NCBI GenBank assembly: GCA_002699125.1
Contig: PABI01000100.1
Coordinates: forward strand, 1-64,000
From: Anaerolineaceae bacterium
GTDB taxonomy: Bacteria > Chloroflexota > Anaerolineae > Promineifilales > Promineifilaceae
Length of the DNA stretch: 64,000 nt
Reading direction: 5' to 3'
Below the pieces are notes generated by a model that was given only the letters and a program-made list of their open reading frames with translations, was not told where the DNA came from and ran no database searches. Below are positions 54,912 to 63,190 of this stretch, in pieces (within the stretch, counting starts at the first letter, position 1; the number at the start of each line of letters is the position of its first letter). The position numbers were made by a program, and so were the translations under genes.

Positions 54912-55589
54912 TCACTCACTCTCGTGAACTTCCAAACTGCAAATTATCGCCTCAAAAATTTCTTCAAATTGGTCTTCATCGGCTCGATCTGCCAGGACAC
55001 CAATCTGAATGACCTGGTCATCAATGACTGTGACACCCGACCATCTCTTCCTATAAGGAGCAAACTGCACAAACGTACTGTAGTCTTGTACTTTCATGAC
55101 AATAACTTCCTTGTCACAAATTTGAACAGTTGTGGGTCCTTCATAAACATCAGGTACTAACACAGGAGGCTGTTCAGTTAGGCTTATCATGCCAGTTTGC
55201 TCATTAAACTCTTCCTGATCGCCACTTTGATAGGCTTGCCACATAGCAACAGATTCCTGGTACTTCAAGTCCATTATCTCTGCTGGTGTATTCTCAATTG
55301 TGCCATATTCTTCAATGAGCATTTCAGGCGTTAAAATTCCCACACCCACGCCGACAGTGCCAAGAAAGAAACCCCGCAAGGTACCATCCTTGATCTCAAT
55401 ATCTTCAGCATTTTGAAAAGCCCAAGTTGATTCGTTGTCGTATAAAACTTCCCAGCCAGGTGGATACTCAAATGAAAATGGAGATGCTTCAGAAGCATCC
55501 GCATTGAACGTTCTTGGCCCTAATGCGCCACATGCAGACAAGGCAAAAACGGATAGAAAAACCTGAAGAACCTTGTACCATTTGCCCAT
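54912..55589 (-). CDS. PsbP-like lipoprotein, AT-richer than its neighbours
   Basis: 225 residues from ATG 55589 (MGKWYKVLQVFLSVFALSAC), with lipobox Cys. The mature part starts with the same F-F-Y-P-P-W pattern (FSFEYPPGWEVLY) as the other PsbP-like proteins in this window, though overall similarity is low. It has no ACGGCCGT and visibly lower G+C than its neighbours, so it may be a recent insertion into the trp cluster. Confidence 0.7.
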   Translation of the reverse strand: MGKWYKVLQVFLSVFALSACGALGPRTFNADASEASPFSFEYPPGWEVLYDNESTWAFQNAEDIEIKDGTLRGFFLGTVGVGVGILTPEMLIEEYGTIENTPAEIMDLKYQESVAMWQAYQSGDQEEFNEQTGMISLTEQPPVLVPDVYEGPTTVQICDKEVIVMKVQDYSTFVQFAPYRKRWSGVTVIDDQVIQIGVLADRADEDQFEEIFEAIICSLEVHESE

Positions 55590-55689
55590 GTTTTTCAAGG
55601 CACCCTCAGATACGCAATGGCCAAAACCGTTCGCATCTGAGGATGCTCACTCCTCACTGATTACCGAACACTGCTTACTGACCTACCGA

Positions 55690-56709
55690 TTACTGATTAC
55701 CGGTTACGGGAAGAACCAGCCCCATAATCTTCTTCATCTCGCGCAGTTTAGGCATGGAAACGGCCGCAGCCTGTTCCGCCCCCTGCGCCAGAATACGATC
55801 CAGTTCAGCCGGATCATCCATCAGCGCCTTGTAGCGGGCCTGCATAGGAGCCAAAAAGTCAATAACTACTTCGGCCACGCCAACTTTCAGGTCGCCGTAG
55901 CCACGCGCATCGGCAAAATCGGCTTCAACTTCGTCGTTGGACTTGCCGGTGACTGCTTTGTAGATGCCCAACAGATTGTTCACCCCGGCCTTTTCCGGCG
56001 CATCGGAGAAGCGAATCTCGTTGCCCGAATCGGTTACCGCCTTCTTGAACGAGCGCAGGATCTCTTTCGGCTCGTCCAGCAGGCGTACGGCATGGCCACG
56101 CGTATGCGCCAGACTCTTGGACATCTTCACCGTCGGGTCATCCAAACCCATCAGCCGCGCCCCGACAGGCGGGATTTTGGGCTCCGGAATGACAAAAAAC
56201 TCTTCTTCGTAGATGTAATTAAACCGCTGGCCGATATCGCGGCTCAGCTCCACGTGCTGCTTTTGGTCGTCACCCACCGGCACTTCATGGGCGTCGTACA
56301 GCAGAATGTCGGCCGCTTGCAGCACTGGATAATCCAGCAAGCCCATGCCCACGCTTTCCTGCTTGGCTGATTTGTCCTTGAACTGGGTCATGCGCTGCAA
56401 CCAACCAAGCGGCGTGACACAGTTCAACATCCAGCAGCCCTCAGCATGGGCACTGACGTGGCTCTGCACAAACAGCGTCGTTTTGTCCGGATCGATGCCC
56501 GAAGCCAGCAAAACGGCCGCTAAAGCACGGGTCTGAAAGTGCAGTTCCACAGGGTCCTGGGGCACGGTAATGCTGTGCAAATCCACCACACAAATGAAGT
56601 TTTCCTTCTCATCCTGCCCCTCGACCCAATGCTTCACCGCGCCCAAATAGTTGCCCAGGTGAATATTGCCCGATGGCTGAATGCCGCTAAATACTCGTTT
56701 TTTCATCAT
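55690..56709 (-). CDS. trpS: Tryptophanyl-tRNA synthetase
   Basis: 340 residues from ATG 56709, with GAGGTG about 5 nt upstream. It charges tRNA-Trp. The class I motifs are visible: GNIHLGNYLGAVKHW (HIGH-type) and VKMSKSLAHTRG (KMSKS). It belongs to the same leftward block as the trp biosynthetic genes; a T-box sensing tRNA-Trp charging would regulate synthesis and charging together. Confidence 0.96.
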   Translation of the reverse strand: MMKKRVFSGIQPSGNIHLGNYLGAVKHWVEGQDEKENFICVVDLHSITVPQDPVELHFQTRALAAVLLASGIDPDKTTLFVQSHVSAHAEGCWMLNCVTPLGWLQRMTQFKDKSAKQESVGMGLLDYPVLQAADILLYDAHEVPVGDDQKQHVELSRDIGQRFNYIYEEEFFVIPEPKIPPVGARLMGLDDPTVKMSKSLAHTRGHAVRLLDEPKEILRSFKKAVTDSGNEIRFSDAPEKAGVNNLLGIYKAVTGKSNDEVEADFADARGYGDLKVGVAEVVIDFLAPMQARYKALMDDPAELDRILAQGAEQAAAVSMPKLREMKKIMGLVLPVTGNQ

Positions 56710-56730
56710 AAAACACCTCAATTATCTCAC

Positions 56731-56830
56731 TCGTTCCACGCTCTGCGTGGAATGAAGTTTGTGGCGCTCTGCGCCGTTCGGGACGCGGAGCGTCCCAGTG
56801 GGCATTCCAACGGAGACCGTTGGAACGAGT
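56731..56830. repeat. 100-nt compound palindromic repeat between trpE and trpS
   Basis: It starts CTCGTTCCACGC and ends CGTTGGAACGAG on the plus strand. Nested arms include TTCCACGC-TCT-GCGTGGAA (56734-56752 region), GGGACGC-GGA-GCGTCCC (56790-56806 region) and CCAACGG-AGA-CCGTTGG. Related compound repeats are widespread in Planctomycetes and Chloroflexota, to my knowledge. It does not terminate obviously and may lie within the operon transcript. Confidence 0.7.
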
Positions 56831-56841
56831 TGGGGGAAGAC

Positions 56842-58353
56842 TTACAGCAACCCATCCTCTGCGCGATCCACCGCGACAAAGAGGGCTTTGGCCTTGTTGA
56901 CCGATTCCTGATGCTCCGTGGCCGGGTCGCTGTCGGCGACAATGCCCGCGCCCGCCTGGACGTGAATCTGGTCATCCTGCATGAGCATGGTGCGAATGGC
57001 GATGCAGGTATCCATACTGCCATCGTAGCTCACGTAACCCACGGCCCCAGCGTACAGACCGCGCCGCTCGCCTTCCAGCTCTTCAATGATTTCCATCGCC
57101 CGTACCTTGGGCGCGCCGCTGACGGTGCCAGCGGGAAAAGTGGCGCGCATCAGGTCGTATGCATCCATCCCCTGGCGCAGTTGGCCCTCCACGTGACTGA
57201 CGATATGCATGACGTGACTGTATCGCTCCACCACCATTAAATCGCGCACGTTGACCGTGCCATAATGGCTGACGCGGCCGATGTCGTTGCGGCCCAAATC
57301 GACCAGCATGACGTGCTCGGCCCGCTCTTTGGGATCAGCCAGCAGCTCTTCGGCCAGTTCGTTATCCTGGGTAGGCGTCGCCCCGCGGGGGCGCGTCCCG
57401 GCAATGGGCCGCACGCTGGCCACACCATCTTCTAACCGTACATGCATCTCCGGCGAGGCGCCAATCACCTGCATCTCCGGCCCAAAGTCAAAGTAGAACA
57501 TGTAGGGCGACGGGTTCAACATGCGCAGGGCGCGGTAGATGGCGAAGGGATGGGCGCTGGTCTGGCGGCTAAAGCGTTGGCTCAGCACCACCTGGAAGAT
57601 GTCGCCGGCGGCAATGTATTCTTTAGCCTGGCGCACCATCTTCTCATAGCGGCTCTGCGGCATATTGCTGGTGAGCGTTTCGGCCAGATTTTTGTTGTCG
57701 CTGCGCCAACGACGGCGGGGAATGGCAGGCAACGGCCGTAACAACCGCTCGCTCACCCGTTCAATGCGCTGAATCGCTTCCACATACGCCGCTTCTACAT
57801 CCCCATTTACATGGGTGTTGGCCAGAATGAGCAGCCGGTGGCGGGCATGATCAAACACAACCAGCGTGTCGGCCAGCAAGAAGATGGCGTCGGGGAGGTT
57901 GAGGGTGGCTGCGGCCGTTTCCGGCAGTCGTTCAAAATAGCGCACCACGTCATAGCCCAGATAACCTACCGCGCCACCATTGAAGCGAGGCAGACCCGGC
58001 AAATCGGCATGGACAAACTGGCCCAGCTCGGCTTTGAGCACGTGCAGCACATCCTCGCCGTCTGTTAATTCCCGGCTGGTTGTTTGCTCGCCAAAGGTGG
58101 TGGTGATGAAACGGCCGTTTAAAGCAATCGAACCCCGCGGCGCAACGCCAACAAACGAATACCGCCCCACCTGCTCGCCACCTTCCACTGACTCCAGCAA
58201 AAACGACGGCCCTAGCTCATCCATCAGCTTGAGGTACACTGAAACTGGCGTCTCCAAATCGGCGGCAAACTCCCGGTAAACCGGGATTAAGTTGGCCGGA
58301 CCCGCCGCCAGTTCGCGAAACTGTTCCAATGGTGGTGTGTAAACTTGGTTCAT
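56842..58353 (-). CDS. trpE: Anthranilate synthase component I
   Basis: 503 residues. It makes anthranilate from chorismate with TrpG. The N-terminal tryptophan-binding motif SFLLESVEGGEQVGRYSF (LLES) for feedback inhibition is present. The C-terminal catalytic half shows MHIVSHVEGQLRQG, FPAGTVSGAPKVRAMEIIEE and AGAGIVADSDPATEHQES. It is the first biosynthetic gene after trpB2 in the leftward cluster. Confidence 0.97.
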   Translation of the reverse strand: MNQVYTPPLEQFRELAAGPANLIPVYREFAADLETPVSVYLKLMDELGPSFLLESVEGGEQVGRYSFVGVAPRGSIALNGRFITTTFGEQTTSRELTDGEDVLHVLKAELGQFVHADLPGLPRFNGGAVGYLGYDVVRYFERLPETAAATLNLPDAIFLLADTLVVFDHARHRLLILANTHVNGDVEAAYVEAIQRIERVSERLLRPLPAIPRRRWRSDNKNLAETLTSNMPQSRYEKMVRQAKEYIAAGDIFQVVLSQRFSRQTSAHPFAIYRALRMLNPSPYMFYFDFGPEMQVIGASPEMHVRLEDGVASVRPIAGTRPRGATPTQDNELAEELLADPKERAEHVMLVDLGRNDIGRVSHYGTVNVRDLMVVERYSHVMHIVSHVEGQLRQGMDAYDLMRATFPAGTVSGAPKVRAMEIIEELEGERRGLYAGAVGYVSYDGSMDTCIAIRTMLMQDDQIHVQAGAGIVADSDPATEHQESVNKAKALFVAVDRAEDGLL

Positions 58354-58384
58354 AACCCCTCACTAATTGTGAATGGTGAATAGC

Positions 58385-58449
58385 GAATTGTGAATTGTTA
58401 ATGAGGGTTCCGTTCGCAATTCACAATTCTTCGTTCACAATTCACAATT
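58385..58449. repeat. AATTGTGAA hairpin between trpB2 and trpE
   Basis: GAATTGTGAATTG (58385-58397) pairs exactly with CAATTCACAATTC (58417-58429); a further CACAATTCACAATT copy follows to 58449, touching the trpB2 stop. Same word family as 4473-4506. Confidence 0.65.
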
Positions 58450-59810
58450 TATAGTTGCGGCAGCTGCGTCATCGCCTCGGCAATCGCCTCGGCCGGATAT
58501 TCGTAATCTTCTAGCTGCCCTTTCAGGTAAGCATCGTAGGCGGACATGTCGAAGTGGCCGTGGCCGCTCAGGTTGAAGGCAATCACCTTCTTTTCGCCAC
58601 TCTCTTTGCATTTAACAGCCTCTTGCAAAGCCACAGCAATGGCGTGGGTCGATTCCGGCGCGGGGATAATTCCCTCGGCCCGGCTAAAAGTGATGGCCGC
58701 CTCGAATGTTTCAAGCTGCGGCACAGCGCGCGCCTGCACATCACCGTGATTTACCAGGGCGCTGACCTGAGGTGACATACCGTGATAGCGCAGGCCACCA
58801 GCGTGAATGGCGGGCGGCACAAAGGAGTGACCCAGCGTGTGCATCTTCACCACCGGGGCCATTTTGGCCGTGTCACCATAATCAAAAGCATAGGTACCCC
58901 GCGTGAGGCTGGGCGAAGCGGCTGGCTCGGCAGCAATGACGGTCGTGTTTTTGCCATTGCGCAGGTTCTCGCGCACAAATGGGAAGGCAAAACCACCAAA
59001 GTTGGAGCCACCGCCGGTGCAGGCCACGATGACGTCGGGATATTCACCGGCCATTTCCATTTGCAGCAATGATTCCTCACCGATGACGGTCTGGTGCAGC
59101 AGCACGTGATTGAGTACAGAGCCCAAGCTGTACTTCTTCTTTCCGCCGGAGGTTGCCGCTACTTCCACCGCCTCCGAAATAGCAATGCCCAGTGAGCCAG
59201 GGGAATCAGGATGCTCGGCCAGGACGGAACGGCCGTACTGCGTCCTATCTGTCGGGCTGGCATACACCTCTGCCCCGTAATTCTCTATCACCATGCGCCG
59301 GTACGGTTTTTGCTGGTAAGACACCTTGACCATGTAAACTTCCAAAGCCAGGTCAAAGAAGTTGCAGGCCATCGCCAGAGCAGAACCCCATTGCCCGGCC
59401 CCGGTTTCGGTGGTGAGTGCTTTGGTGCCGGCTTCTTTGTTGTAGAAGGCTTGAGCAACGGCCGTATTCGGCTTGTGCGATCCTACCGGACTAACACCTT
59501 CGTACTTGTAGTAAATGTGTGCCGGTGTGTCCAATGCTTGCTCCAGGCGACGCGCCCGGAACATGGGCGTGGGCCGCCACAGCTTGTACACCTCACGCAC
59601 CGGCTCGGGAACCTCAATCTGCGCTTCGGTACTTATTTCCTGCATGATCAGGTTCATGGGGAAGAGCACACTTAAGAAGTCTGGCGTTACCGGCTCCAGC
59701 GTTTGCGGATGCAGCACCGGTTCCGGCGGCACGGGCATATCGGCATTGATGTTGTACCATGCTTTGGGCAGCTTGCTCTCATCCAAAATGTATTTTGTTG
59801 TATCGTCCAT
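58449..59810 (-). CDS. trpB2: Tryptophan synthase beta chain, TrpB2 type
   Basis: 453 residues, longer than usual TrpB (about 400), with the extended N-terminus of the TrpB2 group. The PLP lysine lies in [11 protein letters not shown] and the phosphate-binding loop is TGGGSNFGG. TrpB2 enzymes convert indole and serine to tryptophan without depending on TrpA, and no trpA lies in the window. It is the first gene behind the T-box leader. The 3' end carries the hairpin at 58385. Confidence 0.95.
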   Translation of the reverse strand: MDDTTKYILDESKLPKAWYNINADMPVPPEPVLHPQTLEPVTPDFLSVLFPMNLIMQEISTEAQIEVPEPVREVYKLWRPTPMFRARRLEQALDTPAHIYYKYEGVSPVGSHKPNTAVAQAFYNKEAGTKALTTETGAGQWGSALAMACNFFDLALEVYMVKVSYQQKPYRRMVIENYGAEVYASPTDRTQYGRSVLAEHPDSPGSLGIAISEAVEVAATSGGKKKYSLGSVLNHVLLHQTVIGEESLLQMEMAGEYPDVIVACTGGGSNFGGFAFPFVRENLRNGKNTTVIAAEPAASPSLTRGTYAFDYGDTAKMAPVVKMHTLGHSFVPPAIHAGGLRYHGMSPQVSALVNHGDVQARAVPQLETFEAAITFSRAEGIIPAPESTHAIAVALQEAVKCKESGEKKVIAFNLSGHGHFDMSAYDAYLKGQLEDYEYPAEAIAEAMTQLPQL

Positions 59811-59829
59811 TTTCCACTCCTTATCTTTG

Positions 59830-59875
59830 CCACAGAGCCTACAGAAAAATCTCTGAGTACTCTGTACCTCTGTGG
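59830..59875. repeat. CCACAGAG...CTCTGTGG inverted repeat in the trpB2 leader
   Basis: CCACAGAG (59830-59837) and CTCTGTGG (59868-59875) enclose two further CTCTG copies. It lies between the leader terminator and the trpB2 start. Confidence 0.55.
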
Positions 59876-59888
59876 CTAATCCAAAAAC

Positions 59889-60307
59889 AAAAAAGCGCTC
59901 TCGTCCCAGCGAAAATATTCGCTACTGGGACGAGAGCGCCTAAAAATTCACTCTCGCGGTGCCACCCGGTTTAAGCTGAAACAAAAAACGCGCCTGTGTT
60001 AGCGCGTTGTGTGTTAGCCAGCTCCACTTTCTTCAACCCTTTAACAATTAACCATTCACAATTAATTATTACTTAGGTCTATGCCCTGATAACGGTGGCA
60101 CTTCCGACCTGGACTACTTTTTTGCGCCGAATTTTGACTACAAATTTTGCCCAGGCAACTCCCCGATCCATTCGACAGCGGCGCTGTTGTGTGTCTTTCA
60201 GCTCAACTGTTCCGTTTATTTTCTATCCGGCGGAACAGTTGGACACGCTCTCTAGAACCCGCTATGCTGCGTACTCGTTCGGTTCAACGTCTTTGTTTTT
60301 TAAGTTG
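59889..60307 (-). ncRNA. Tryptophan T-box leader (tRNA-sensing riboswitch)
   Basis: The conserved T-box sequence GGGTGGCACCGCG lies at 59967-59955 on the minus strand. It is followed by a strong terminator (15-bp stem 59895-59909 with 59925-59939, then T-rich). Stem I motifs precede it: GAGTAC (60276-60271; AGTA bulge), AGAGAG (60253-60248), and GAA followed by the specifier TGG at 60170-60168, the Trp codon. When uncharged tRNA-Trp binds, the T-box pairs with its acceptor end and an antiterminator forms, letting trpB2 and the following genes be expressed. Stem III-like pairing (AACGCGC/GCGCGTT near 59990-60007) is also present. Unusually long at about 420 nt. Confidence 0.88.
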
Positions 60308-60313
60308 GTTGGG

Positions 60314-60342
60314 ATGGTAACACGGCCGTTTTGCCCTGTCAA
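60314..60342 (-). promoter_or_regulatory. Promoter of the trp leader
   Basis: On the minus strand TTGACA (60342-60337) is separated by exactly 17 bp from TACCAT (60319-60314). It gives a start near 60307, just upstream of the T-box stem I. An ACGGCCGT sits in its spacer. Confidence 0.75.
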
Positions 60343-60346
60343 GAAT

Positions 60347-60535
60347 CTATTTTTGTTGCTTTAGCCACAAACGGAAGAAGATTGGCATTAATAAAGCTAG
60401 CACCGTCAGCACAATACCAAGCCAGCCGGGCAGGTTAACCGACTCTACTTCTAGCAGCGGTGCGGCAGAGACAGTAAGCGGCAGAAGCAGCAGGCAAAAA
60501 GCAAAATAGAAAGCTAAACGAAGTTGTGTTTTCAT
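60347..60535 (-). CDS. Small membrane protein (62 residues)
   Basis: The ATG at 60535 has AAAGGA about 8 nt upstream. A signal-like helix (LAFYFAFCLLLLPLTVSA) is followed by a second helix (LGIVLTVLALLMPIFFRLW) and a basic tail. No family recognised. It ends 5 bp before the -35 box of the trp promoter, on the same strand. Confidence 0.6.
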   Translation of the reverse strand: MKTQLRLAFYFAFCLLLLPLTVSAAPLLEVESVNLPGWLGIVLTVLALLMPIFFRLWLKQQK

Positions 60536-60699
60536 GAATTTGTTCCTTTTAGTGCCAAATTTCTCGAACAGAACCTTATTATAGACGGCTTGCGTCTATC
60601 TGGCAGCAAAAACCTGGAATAGGATTGTAATTTATTTTGTAATGTTGCTTGGCTATAAAAGGGATCAAGGTTTGCAAAAACCTTGACTGGGTAGGGCTG

Positions 60700-60860
60700 A
60701 CAAGCATCGTTGCAACAATATGAACACAACGCAGCCACATCGCAGCTAACAACTTGCCCGCATCGGAGCCAACACCGCTAAAGCATTGTACCAACATTAT
60801 TGCCGCATTGCCGTCTACATTGCAGCCACATCACAGCATTGCACAGTACCTACCCAAACG
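60700..60860. other. Degenerate tandem stretch without a supported gene
   Basis: Within 60536-60913 no gene is supported. Positions about 60719-60845 consist of loosely repeated words such as GCAGCCACATC, GCATTG and CAACA (for example GCAGCCACATCGCAGC and GCAGCCACATCACAGC). A hairpin of GAGCTTAGGCC with GGTCTAGGCTC followed by T6 ends at 60930, overlapping the aroQ stop; it could terminate a rightward RNA or, less well, aroQ. Confidence 0.4.
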
Positions 60861-60913
60861 AGGAAAGAGCTTAGGCCATCTTGTTTTCGTTCCCAACGAT
60901 AATAAACTGCGGT

Positions 60914-61363
60914 CTAGGCTCTTTTTTCTTCTATATTTGCCAGAAGGGCCTGCAAACCCAAGCTGTAGCTGCGCCAACCAAACCCCGAAATCTGACCAAC
61001 ACAAACGGCCGCTAAAACGGATTTTTGCCGGAAGGCTTCCCGCGCATGGATGTTTGATAGATGAACTTCCACAGTCGGTAAGTTCACGGCGGCTATGGCA
61101 TCGCGCAGTGCATAGCTATAATGGGTGAAAGCACCTGGGTTAATGAGTATGCCATCTGCCCAATCTCGGGCGTCATGAATAGCGTCTATCAGAACTCCCT
61201 CGTGATTTGATTGTAAATATTGAACTGAGGCCTGCGCCGCTTCTGCCTGTTCAGACAGTCGATTATTGATGTCGGTGAGGGTTAAACGGCCGTATACTTC
61301 CGGCTCGCGACTACCCAGTAAGTTTAAATTGGGCCCATGTAGCACCAAAATCTCAATCGACAT
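60914..61363 (-). CDS. aroQ: 3-dehydroquinate dehydratase, type II
   Basis: 149 residues. It removes water from 3-dehydroquinate in the shikimate pathway, feeding chorismate to the trp genes nearby. Motifs: [20 protein letters not shown] with catalytic Tyr, [17 protein letters not shown] and [18 protein letters not shown] with catalytic His. It starts at ATG 61363 and ends inside a hairpin. The promoter is not clear; 61364-61535 has no gene. Confidence 0.97.
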   Translation of the reverse strand: MSIEILVLHGPNLNLLGSREPEVYGRLTLTDINNRLSEQAEAAQASVQYLQSNHEGVLIDAIHDARDWADGILINPGAFTHYSYALRDAIAAVNLPTVEVHLSNIHAREAFRQKSVLAAVCVGQISGFGWRSYSLGLQALLANIEEKRA

Positions 61364-61535
61364 TTCGTCTACCTATTCGTATCATAACGATCCCTTAAGG
61401 CGAGTCAACCGGCAAACAGAACTTCTTACGCCATTTTAACAGCACATAAATTTTTGAAACGAAGTGGGAAGAGAAGCAAATCACAGTAAAACTTCTCTAG
61501 AAAATGAACGGTAATTATAAACATTGCCAGGTAAA

Positions 61536-63002
61536 ATGTACATCATGAATTTTGCGCCAATCCAGGCAGCCTGGCAAGCTGTCAAAGATTATTTCTTACC
61601 CTCAAGAGTTGAATACAAAAGCCTGGACACAGATTTAAACATCCTCCTGGTGCAAGGGCGTGATCGTATTTTAACGATAATGCTCCGCTTGATTTCATTG
61701 ATAGGCAGTATCAGCATCCTCGCCATCATGGAAGATTTGCTACAACGAGGGCGTTGGGATTTGGTGTTCACTTACCTTGTTGGGATGCTCGCCATCGGCA
61801 TCGTTAGCTATCTACGCCAAATTAGCTACACTGGACGCGCCCTTACCTTTTTAAGCATTCTCTATGCCCTGGGCGTTATCGATTTATCATTTTTTGGTAT
61901 TGCCGAAGATTGGCGAATTTACTTTTCTGGCTTTTCAATTTTGGCAGCACTTTTCCTGGGCTGGCGTGCCGGGCTGTTCGCTTTACTGTTGAGTCTGCTC
62001 ACTTTTGTCACCCTCGCCTGGCAAATTTCTATTGGGCGCATTGTGATTACAGCGTCCGCTATGCAAAGCCCTATTCCCACTGTAGAAAATATTATCACCA
62101 TGAGCCTGGTTTTTGCCGTTGGCAATGCCATCATCATCGCTGCCATCATTACACTTTTGCAGGAATTTGAAAATGCAACAAAGAAAGAACGGCAGGCGGT
62201 GCTCCAATTGGGACAGAAAACGGCCGAATTAGAAAACTCGCTAAACCGTGAGCAGCAGCTAGCCAGTGAATTAGCCTATACCTTGCAGCGTGAAGAAGAA
62301 CTCAACAAATTGCGCTCCAAAATGATCACCACCATCTCCCACGAATTCCGCACCCCGCTCACGGTGATCAACAACTCAACCAGCTTGCTAGACAAATATT
62401 ATGATCGCCTCTCTGACAGCAAGCGCGAAGAGCAATATCATCGCATTCGCCAATCCATTTTTTACCTCACGGATTTGCTGCAAGGCGTTTCGCTTGTGGA
62501 AAGTACGCAAAGTAGAGCAGTGCGCCCACGTCAAGAGATGATTCAATTTGGGCAATTGTGTCAGAAGCTCACTACTGAACTCAAGCAAGAAACGGCCGAT
62601 CCCCCCAACCTAAAAATAGATGTCAATGGTGATGAAGCAACCCCGCTTATTCTAGATTATTATCTGCTAAAGCAAGTTATCGTAAATCTGCTCACCAACG
62701 CCCTTAAATACTCCCCCTCCCATTTACCCGTTCACTTACACATCGCTCTCGGCACAAAGCTTACTTTAACCATTACCGATCAAGGAATTGGCATTCCTGA
62801 ATCCGAGAAAGAGAAAGTTTGGGAACTCTTTTATCGGGGCAGCAACGTCGATGTCCACAGCGGTCTAGGGCTGGGGCTATACGTTGTGAAACAGCTGCTA
62901 GAACCTATGGCGGGCACAATCACGCTGTCAGATAATCCCGCAGGCGGCACTATTTTCACCGTTAAGCTGCCCATTAAGCAAATTGCCGAAAGTCTTGCCT
63001 AG
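61536..63002 (+). CDS. Orphan membrane sensor histidine kinase
   Basis: About 488 residues from ATG 61536 with AGG 5 nt upstream (ATG 61545 is possible). Five or six hydrophobic helices (about residues 45-215, e.g. LAIGIVSYL and LSLLTFVTLAW) are followed by a coiled segment, a HisKA with TISHEFRTPL, and a HATPase with NLLTNALKYSP, DQGIGIP and GLGLGLYVVKQL. No extracytoplasmic sensor loop of size is present, so it probably senses within the membrane. No response regulator is adjacent. It has no ACGGCCGT, only ACGGCCGA variants. Confidence 0.92.
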   Translation: MYIMNFAPIQAAWQAVKDYFLPSRVEYKSLDTDLNILLVQGRDRILTIMLRLISLIGSISILAIMEDLLQRGRWDLVFTYLVGMLAIGIVSYLRQISYTGRALTFLSILYALGVIDLSFFGIAEDWRIYFSGFSILAALFLGWRAGLFALLLSLLTFVTLAWQISIGRIVITASAMQSPIPTVENIITMSLVFAVGNAIIIAAIITLLQEFENATKKERQAVLQLGQKTAELENSLNREQQLASELAYTLQREEELNKLRSKMITTISHEFRTPLTVINNSTSLLDKYYDRLSDSKREEQYHRIRQSIFYLTDLLQGVSLVESTQSRAVRPRQEMIQFGQLCQKLTTELKQETADPPNLKIDVNGDEATPLILDYYLLKQVIVNLLTNALKYSPSHLPVHLHIALGTKLTLTITDQGIGIPESEKEKVWELFYRGSNVDVHSGLGLGLYVVKQLLEPMAGTITLSDNPAGGTIFTVKLPIKQIAESLA

Positions 63003-63136
63003 CAATTTGCCCATTGACGCATCAGACACTGTTTGTTACCATAACGCACCTCAACTTCCCCCCGCGACTCCCGTGAACTTCATCGTTGTTTTGCCGCTGT
63101 TCTGTTAGGCAACGGCCGTTTTCAGCCCATCGTAAA

Positions 63137-63170
63137 CACCTAAATCCGGCAGCCAGGTGCCCACCCTGGC
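63137..63170 (+). promoter_or_regulatory. Mutually exclusive stems before metA
   Basis: CACCT (63137-63141) can pair with AGGTG (63155-63159), or GCCAGG (63152-63157) with CCTGGC (63165-63170); the two stems share bases. They end 20 nt before the metA start. It is a possible translation or attenuation switch, not a recognised riboswitch. Confidence 0.3.
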
Positions 63171-63190
63171 CCAACAAAAGAAATCTACCT

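Noticed and set aside
60095-60364. 89-codon plus-strand ORF
   Set aside because: It is antisense to the T-box leader and its promoter, with no ribosome site and no recognisable product.
60579-60797. 72-codon minus-strand ORF in the gap before aroQ
   Set aside because: It translates the degenerate repeat stretch; a similar peptide pattern appears in another frame, which points to repetitive DNA rather than a gene.
63003-63190. SAM-I riboswitch before metA
   Set aside because: A CCGGCAGCC segment resembles part of the SAM-I core, but the GAGG-GGA and TGGCCC elements are missing.
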